Shown piece by piece: positions 5,847 to 9,521 of a stretch of DNA of 9,521 nucleotides (positions are counted from its first letter, which is position 1; each line of letters opens with the position of its first letter). The notes under the pieces were generated by a model that searched no databases, was not told the origin of the DNA, and saw only the letters and a list, made by a program, of their open reading frames with translations. The stretch lies in assembly GCA_003551265.1 (NCBI GenBank), contig PUMG01000056.1, forward strand, positions 1 to 9,521. The letters run 5' to 3'. The stretch is from Halovenus sp. GTDB taxonomy: Archaea; Halobacteriota; Halobacteria; Halobacteriales; Haloarculaceae. The position numbers and the translations under genes were made by a program.

Positions 5847-7115
5847 ATGTCACACTCGGGAGCAGTCTTCAAATATTATCTCTACAAAGCGACGGAGGCT
5901 GTCGAGTTCTATCGGCCGATAATGTACCTGTACTTGCTCTCACAGGGACTCTCGTTCACACATATTGTCATCATCGAAGCGCTTTACAACCTGACGACAG
6001 TTTTGGGGGAGTTACCGACAGGATACGTCTGCGACCGAATCGGTCGCCGAAATAGCCTCCTCGTCGGGTCGACGCTCATTACGGCGACGTTAGTTGGGAT
6101 TGCGCTCGCGTCTTCGTTTCTTGCGTTTGCCCTGCTGTTTATCTGTTGGTCGCTTGGCTACAACTTCCGTTCGGGGACGGAAGATGCGTGGGTGTACGAA
6201 ACGCTCACGGACGTATCTGCAAGTGACGAGTTTACTCGCGTTCGTGGTCGAGGACAGTCGATTGCGTTAACTGCAGGTGTCGGGGCGTCACTCGTCGGTG
6301 GGTATCTCGGCGGATTCGACCTGGCGTACCCGTTTCTCGCTGCTGCGCTGTTCACCGGAGTTGGGCTAGTCGTGATTGTGACGCTGGATGAACCGACGAC
6401 GTACGAAGAAAGCGAGTCGAGCGAGATGAGTCTCAGAGAGGCGTGGAATGTCGTTACGCAGGCCGTCAGCCAGCGCCGTCTCCGGTCGTTTATCGTCTAC
6501 TACTTCGTGCTGTTCTCGGCCGTTACCTACCTCGTATTCATCTTTCTTCAACCAGTCTTCGAGTCCGTACTGACCGGTCTGAACCTGAGTCTCACGCTCT
6601 CAGTTCCCGTTCCCGGGCAAGAGAATCTGCACATACTCACCATTTCGACCGATAACGTCGAAACGCTGCTCGGAGTGTACTATGCAGCGATCAATCTCGT
6701 TTCGGCAGCGATTAGCTACCGTATCGGATTCATTCGAGAGCGCGTTGGGCTACGTCGATGGTTCGTCGTCATCCCGCTCCTTGTTGGTACGCTGTTGACA
6801 GCGATGGTGTTTGTGCCCTCGATAGCGCTCGTTGCGTTGTTCGTCGGGTGGACGTGTGTTGAGCCGACGCGTGTGCTGGCTGGACAGTATGTGAACGACC
6901 GTATCGAAACGCTCGGTCGCGCGACCGTCCTGAGCGCAATGGCGATGGTGAGTGCGGTAACGGTAATTCCATTTCAGCTCGGAAGCGGCGTGATTTCGGA
7001 CGCTGTGTCCCCGTTGATTGCACTCTCGGCGGCAGGTGTGATACTTGTCGTCGGCTCAGTTGTGATACTGCTCTGGGAGTCGCCAATCGAAAACCCATCA
7101 GAGAGTCGTGTGTGA
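5847..7115 (+). CDS. MFS transporter, 12 transmembrane helices
   Basis: 422 residues with about 12 hydrophobic segments in two halves (roughly 24-178 and 212-410), joined by a charged loop near 182-212. MFS motif A is present in loop 2-3 as GYVCDRIGRRNSLL (59-72). The stretch SGTEDAWVYETL (109-120) follows helix 4 and matches a motif seen in the DHA3-like drug exporters and their uncharacterised relatives. An unusually long polar loop lies between helices 7 and 8 (about 240-272). The protein probably exports a small molecule by proton or ion antiport; the substrate is unknown. Its third codon positions are visibly richer in A and T than those of neighbouring genes, a sign of possible recent transfer. 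It is preceded by a GTAC cluster and followed by an AT-rich hairpin and T-run. No ribosome site is seen before the ATG. Confidence 0.9.
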   Translation: MSHSGAVFKYYLYKATEAVEFYRPIMYLYLLSQGLSFTHIVIIEALYNLTTVLGELPTGYVCDRIGRRNSLLVGSTLITATLVGIALASSFLAFALLFICWSLGYNFRSGTEDAWVYETLTDVSASDEFTRVRGRGQSIALTAGVGASLVGGYLGGFDLAYPFLAAALFTGVGLVVIVTLDEPTTYEESESSEMSLREAWNVVTQAVSQRRLRSFIVYYFVLFSAVTYLVFIFLQPVFESVLTGLNLSLTLSVPVPGQENLHILTISTDNVETLLGVYYAAINLVSAAISYRIGFIRERVGLRRWFVVIPLLVGTLLTAMVFVPSIALVALFVGWTCVEPTRVLAGQYVNDRIETLGRATVLSAMAMVSAVTVIPFQLGSGVISDAVSPLIALSAAGVILVVGSVVILLWESPIENPSESRV

Positions 7116-7144
7116 GTATTTCCGGTTGTATCTCAAGACCCATT

Positions 7145-7161
7145 TAATACAAGATGTATTA
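7145..7161. repeat. AT-rich perfect inverted repeat after the MFS gene
   Basis: TAATACA and TGTATTA form 7-bp arms around a 3-base spacer AGA, starting 30 bp after the MFS stop. It may be a weak 3' hairpin of the MFS transcript or a regulator site for downstream genes. Confidence 0.55.
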
Positions 7162-7196
7162 CGATTCGAAAGTAGGTCCGTCGTCGGTCAAACGTG

Positions 7197-7202
7197 TTTT
7201 TT
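7197..7202 (+). terminator. T-run, likely archaeal terminator of the MFS gene
   Basis: Six T residues follow GC-containing sequence 80 bp after the MFS stop; further T-rich sequence follows at 7208-7211. Archaeal RNA polymerase terminates at such T-tracts without needing a hairpin. Confidence 0.45.
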
Positions 7203-7241
7203 GGCAGTTTTATACCGTTTATGAATTGTTTTGGAGAGCGC

Positions 7242-7358
7242 ATGTTCGATATCCGAAGTTGGGGAACAGAACAACCATGGTATTCAAACATTCAACCTAT
7301 CCGGCCCATTGTTTTAAATTCCCACATTTTTAGAATCGTCACTGCCGCTTTTTTGTAA
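7242..7358 (+). CDS. Candidate 38-codon small ORF upstream of the cupredoxin gene
   Basis: ATG at 7242 opens a 38-residue frame closed by TAA at 7356-7358. A good TATA-like TTTTATA (7207-7213) sits 32 bp upstream and GGAG (7233-7236) lies 5 bases before the ATG. The peptide begins MFDIRSWGTEQPWYS and ends in a hydrophobic IVTAAFL. It is not acidic and I recognise no relative, so it may be chance or a leader ORF of the cupredoxin transcript. Confidence 0.2.
   Translation: MFDIRSWGTEQPWYSNIQPIRPIVLNSHIFRIVTAAFL
7312..7318 (+). promoter_or_regulatory. TATA-like box upstream of the cupredoxin gene
   Basis: TTTTAAA would give a start near 7341 and a leader of about 40 bases. A second candidate, TGTAATA at 7354-7360, is 20-26 bp from the ATG at 7380 and would give a leaderless mRNA. 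Both could be used; there is no clear ribosome site before the ATG. Confidence 0.4.
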
Positions 7359-7379
7359 TAGCCTGTAGAATTAACCGAA

Positions 7380-7844
7380 ATGGTTACAAACACAACCCGA
7401 AGAAAGTTCTTGACAGTGACCGGTGGTGCGGCGATGGTGCTACTCGCAGGGTGCCTCGGAGATGACGACGATGATGACGACGATGATGACGACGACGATG
7501 ACGTCGACGGTTTCGAGATCGAGCCAGGAACGACCATCGTACTCGATGGCTACTCCTCGCACTGGGAGGGAGTCGAACCGACCGATATCGAAGGCGAAGA
7601 GAGTCCGACACTCATTCTCTTGGAGGGTGAAGAGTACGAAATGGAGTGGATCAACGCCGATAACGTCATGCACAACCTCGAAATCCGTGATGACGGTGGC
7701 CAGGCAGTCGATAACCTGGTGACCGAGGACATTCAAGACGAGGGTGACCGCTCTGACCCGCTCCAGTTCACCGCCAGCACTGAGATGGTCGAGTATATCT
7801 GTGCGTATCACGGGGCCCAGCGTGGCGATATAGTCGTCGAGTGA
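7380..7844 (+). CDS. Halocyanin-like cupredoxin, Tat lipoprotein with poly-Asp linker
   Basis: 154 residues. The N-terminus has a twin-arginine motif TRRKFL (6-11), a short hydrophobic stretch and a lipobox LLAGC with C25. It is therefore probably exported folded by Tat and anchored by a lipid outside the membrane. Next is a run of 14 Asp (28-41), then one cupredoxin domain (about 45-154). Copper ligand candidates are H98 (VMHNLEI), C141 and H144 (YICAYHGAQRGD). The Met that halocyanins and plastocyanins carry after the second His is absent; Q147, just before the conserved Arg-Gly, is the likely counterpart. Type-1 copper proteins of this kind carry electrons at the cell surface. Its stop is 6 bp from the stop of the convergent CopB-type ATPase gene, which fits a copper theme. 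Start at 7380 gives a complete Tat signal. Confidence 0.88.
   Translation: MVTNTTRRKFLTVTGGAAMVLLAGCLGDDDDDDDDDDDDDDVDGFEIEPGTTIVLDGYSSHWEGVEPTDIEGEESPTLILLEGEEYEMEWINADNVMHNLEIRDDGGQAVDNLVTEDIQDEGDRSDPLQFTASTEMVEYICAYHGAQRGDIVVE
7461..7502 (+). repeat. (GAY)14 trinucleotide tract coding for 14 aspartates
   Basis: Fourteen consecutive GAT or GAC codons directly after the lipobox Cys-Leu-Gly of the cupredoxin gene. The mixed GAT/GAC pattern shows internal near-repeats, so slippage could change its length in steps of one Asp without a frameshift. Confidence 0.9.
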
Positions 7845-7850
7845 CGCCAA

Positions 7851-9521
7851 CTAGGAAGTGATGTCTGCACGGTGGAGAAACTGTGCGTTGATTGCGACGA
7901 TAACCGTGCTTGCAGACATCAAAACAGCACCGACCGCTGGTGAGAGCAACACACCGACCGGTGCAAGAACACCGGCGGCAAGCGGCAGCGCGAACACGTT
8001 GTAGCCAGCAGCCCAGACAAGATTCTCCTGCATTTTCCGATAGCTCTTTCGACTCAGTCGGACGAGATGAGCCACGTCTCGCGGGTCGTTCTCGACGAGG
8101 ACAACGTCTGCGGACTCAACTGCAACGTCGGTCCCTGAGCCAATCGCAATTCCAACGTCGGCCCGCGTCAACGCTGGTGCGTCGTTTACGCCATCTCCAA
8201 CCATCGCCACGAGTGTGTCTTGCTCCTGTAACTCGATGATTTTCTTGTCCTTGTCCTCCGGCAGAACTTCAGCGAAGTACGTATCGATGTTCAACTCCGC
8301 AGACACTGCACGGGCAACGTCCTCGGAGTCGCCTGTCAGCATCGCCACTTCGACACCCATGTCGTGGAGCGCATCAATCGCCTCGAAACTCTCCTCACGA
8401 ATCACATCCGCCAGCGCAACTGCTCCGACCGCGGTTTCATCTCTCAGCAGGTAGACAACACCCTGTCCACGCTCGCCAGCGCTGTCTGCAAACGCGTTCA
8501 GTTCAGCTGCTGGTTCGACGTCGAGATGGCGAAGCAGGTTCGGGCCACCAACGTAGACCGTTTCATCCGCTCGCTCACTTCCAGCGTCTGTCTCAGATGT
8601 TACCGCTGGCACCACTTTGACAGTGGCACGGACACCACGGCCTTCGAGAGCTTCGAACTGCCGAGCAGCTGGGATGGTCAAGTCGCGGTCACGCGCCTCC
8701 TCACGAATTGCCTCAGCAATCATGTGTTCTGAGTCGCGTTCTGCGGCGGCCATCACCGCAAGGAGTTCGTCCTCGTCCCAGTCTGCGGTGGGGGCGACCG
8801 CAACGACGCCCTGTTCGCCTTTCGTGAGTGTGCCGGTCTTGTCGAAGACGATGGTGTCCAGGTTTCGAGCTTCCTCCATGGCGATTCGGTCACGGATGAG
8901 CATGCCGTTACGTGCCGCCATCGTCGTGTTGATTGCAACCACCAGCGGGACGGCGAGACCCAGTGCGTGTGGACAGGCAATCACCAGTACGGTGACGACC
9001 CGTTCGACAACCGGCAGTCCGAATCCGACGGCGATCGTCCAGGCGACTGCAGTTACAGCTGCGATACCAATCGCCGCGTAGAACAGCCACCCTGCCGCGC
9101 GGTCTGCCAGCACCTGCGTTCGAGAGCGGCTTTGCTGGGCCTCCTCGACCAGACGCATGATTCCCGAGAGCGTCGTCTCCTCACCGGTCGCGGTCACGCG
9201 AACCCGCAGACTTCCGTCGCGGTTTGTCGTTCCGCCGATGACCTCGTCTCCAGGCTCTTTTTTGACTGGCCGCGATTCGCCCGTTATCATCGCCTCGACA
9301 ACGTTCGATTCACCCTCTTCGACGACACCGTCTGCAGGAACGTTCGCTCCAGGTCTGACGAGAACGAGGTCGTCCGCTGTGAGGTCGTCAACGCGGACCT
9401 CTTCGACGTCACCACCTGCAGTGATGCGCTCGGCGGTATCGGGCATCAACTCGGCAAGTTCGTCCAGCGCACCGGAGGCACGGCGGACGCTTCGCATTTC
9501 GATCCAGTGCCCGAGGAGAAA
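7851..9521 (-). CDS. copB: CopB-type P1B-3 heavy-metal ATPase (partial, N-terminus missing)
   Basis: 556 residues to the stop; the frame stays open to the right edge ([10 protein letters not shown]...), so the ATG at 9497 is internal and the N-terminal metal-binding part and first helices lie outside. In order are the actuator TGES (9273-9284), the membrane motif C-P-H (8967-8975), the phosphorylation site DKTGT (8829-8843), the nucleotide domain, GDGVND (8181-8198), and the last two helices with AAGYN and [12 protein letters not shown] (7884-7919). CPH together with MSxST and AxNA marks subgroup P1B-3, exporters of copper (Cu2+, also Cu+ or Ag+). The ATP-domain SEHP motif reads SEHM here, and an acidic insertion ([14 protein letters not shown]) follows in the same domain. 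It converges on the cupredoxin gene with a 6-bp gap. The exact metal is inferred from the subgroup. Confidence 0.93.
   Translation of the reverse strand, partial: FLLGHWIEMRSVRRASGALDELAELMPDTAERITAGGDVEEVRVDDLTADDLVLVRPGANVPADGVVEEGESNVVEAMITGESRPVKKEPGDEVIGGTTNRDGSLRVRVTATGEETTLSGIMRLVEEAQQSRSRTQVLADRAAGWLFYAAIGIAAVTAVAWTIAVGFGLPVVERVVTVLVIACPHALGLAVPLVVAINTTMAARNGMLIRDRIAMEEARNLDTIVFDKTGTLTKGEQGVVAVAPTADWDEDELLAVMAAAERDSEHMIAEAIREEARDRDLTIPAARQFEALEGRGVRATVKVVPAVTSETDAGSERADETVYVGGPNLLRHLDVEPAAELNAFADSAGERGQGVVYLLRDETAVGAVALADVIREESFEAIDALHDMGVEVAMLTGDSEDVARAVSAELNIDTYFAEVLPEDKDKKIIELQEQDTLVAMVGDGVNDAPALTRADVGIAIGSGTDVAVESADVVLVENDPRDVAHLVRLSRKSYRKMQENLVWAAGYNVFALPLAAGVLAPVGVLLSPAVGAVLMSASTVIVAINAQFLHRADITS

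Larger units (their letters stand above)
7116..7379. other. 264-bp AT-rich intergenic region
   Basis: Separates the MFS and cupredoxin genes. It contains the inverted repeat (7145-7161), the T-run (7197-7202), three TATA-like elements (7207-7213, 7312-7318, 7354-7360) and the 38-codon candidate ORF. It is markedly richer in A and T than the rest of the window. Confidence 0.6.

Noticed and set aside
1..9521. tRNA, rRNA, CRISPR array, insertion sequence or defence genes
   Set aside because: No regularly spaced repeats, transposase motifs, cloverleaf-like sequence or nuclease/helicase genes were seen on either strand.

Overview
The window looks like chromosomal DNA of a haloarchaeon (class Halobacteria). 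The proteins are very acidic, and codons are GC-rich with strong C/G third positions. One protein has a Tat-type haloarchaeal lipoprotein signal. Several genes have a TATA-like box about 22-32 bp before the start codon with almost no leader, the usual leaderless layout of haloarchaea. The genus cannot be fixed from the sequence.

Left part (1-3095), three genes on the minus strand: the first 481 residues of an ABC exporter of the fused membrane domain plus ATPase type (runs off the left edge), a 191-residue AhpD-like peroxidase-related protein, and a membrane-embedded YdjM/DUF457-type metal-dependent hydrolase. A 312-bp gene-free stretch (1445-1756) carries the exporter promoter and an 18-bp perfect palindrome.

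Middle (3096-5730): a 99-residue PRC-barrel protein on the plus strand (family of the archaeal cell-division proteins CdpB1/CdpB2) converges with a 484-residue TrkA-N (RCK) plus DHH/DHHA1 phosphoesterase on the minus strand. This enzyme has an unusual D-H-Y in place of D-H-H, followed by a His/Asp run. Next, on the plus strand, is an acidic 195-residue protein that resembles an amphi-Trp domain protein.

Right part (5731-9521): a 12-helix MFS transporter with visibly more AT-rich codon use, preceded by a cluster of five GTAC cores. Then comes an AT-rich intergenic region with tandem TATA-like boxes and a 38-codon candidate small ORF. The window closes with a convergent copper pair separated by 6 bp: a halocyanin-like cupredoxin lipoprotein with a 14-Asp tract and no axial Met, and a CopB-type (P1B-3, CPH) heavy-metal ATPase that runs off the right edge.

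No tRNA, rRNA, CRISPR array, transposase or obvious defence island is visible. The best candidates for something little described are the RCK-DHH enzyme with its altered signature, the GTAC operator-like cluster before the MFS gene, and the cupredoxin with the likely Gln axial ligand.
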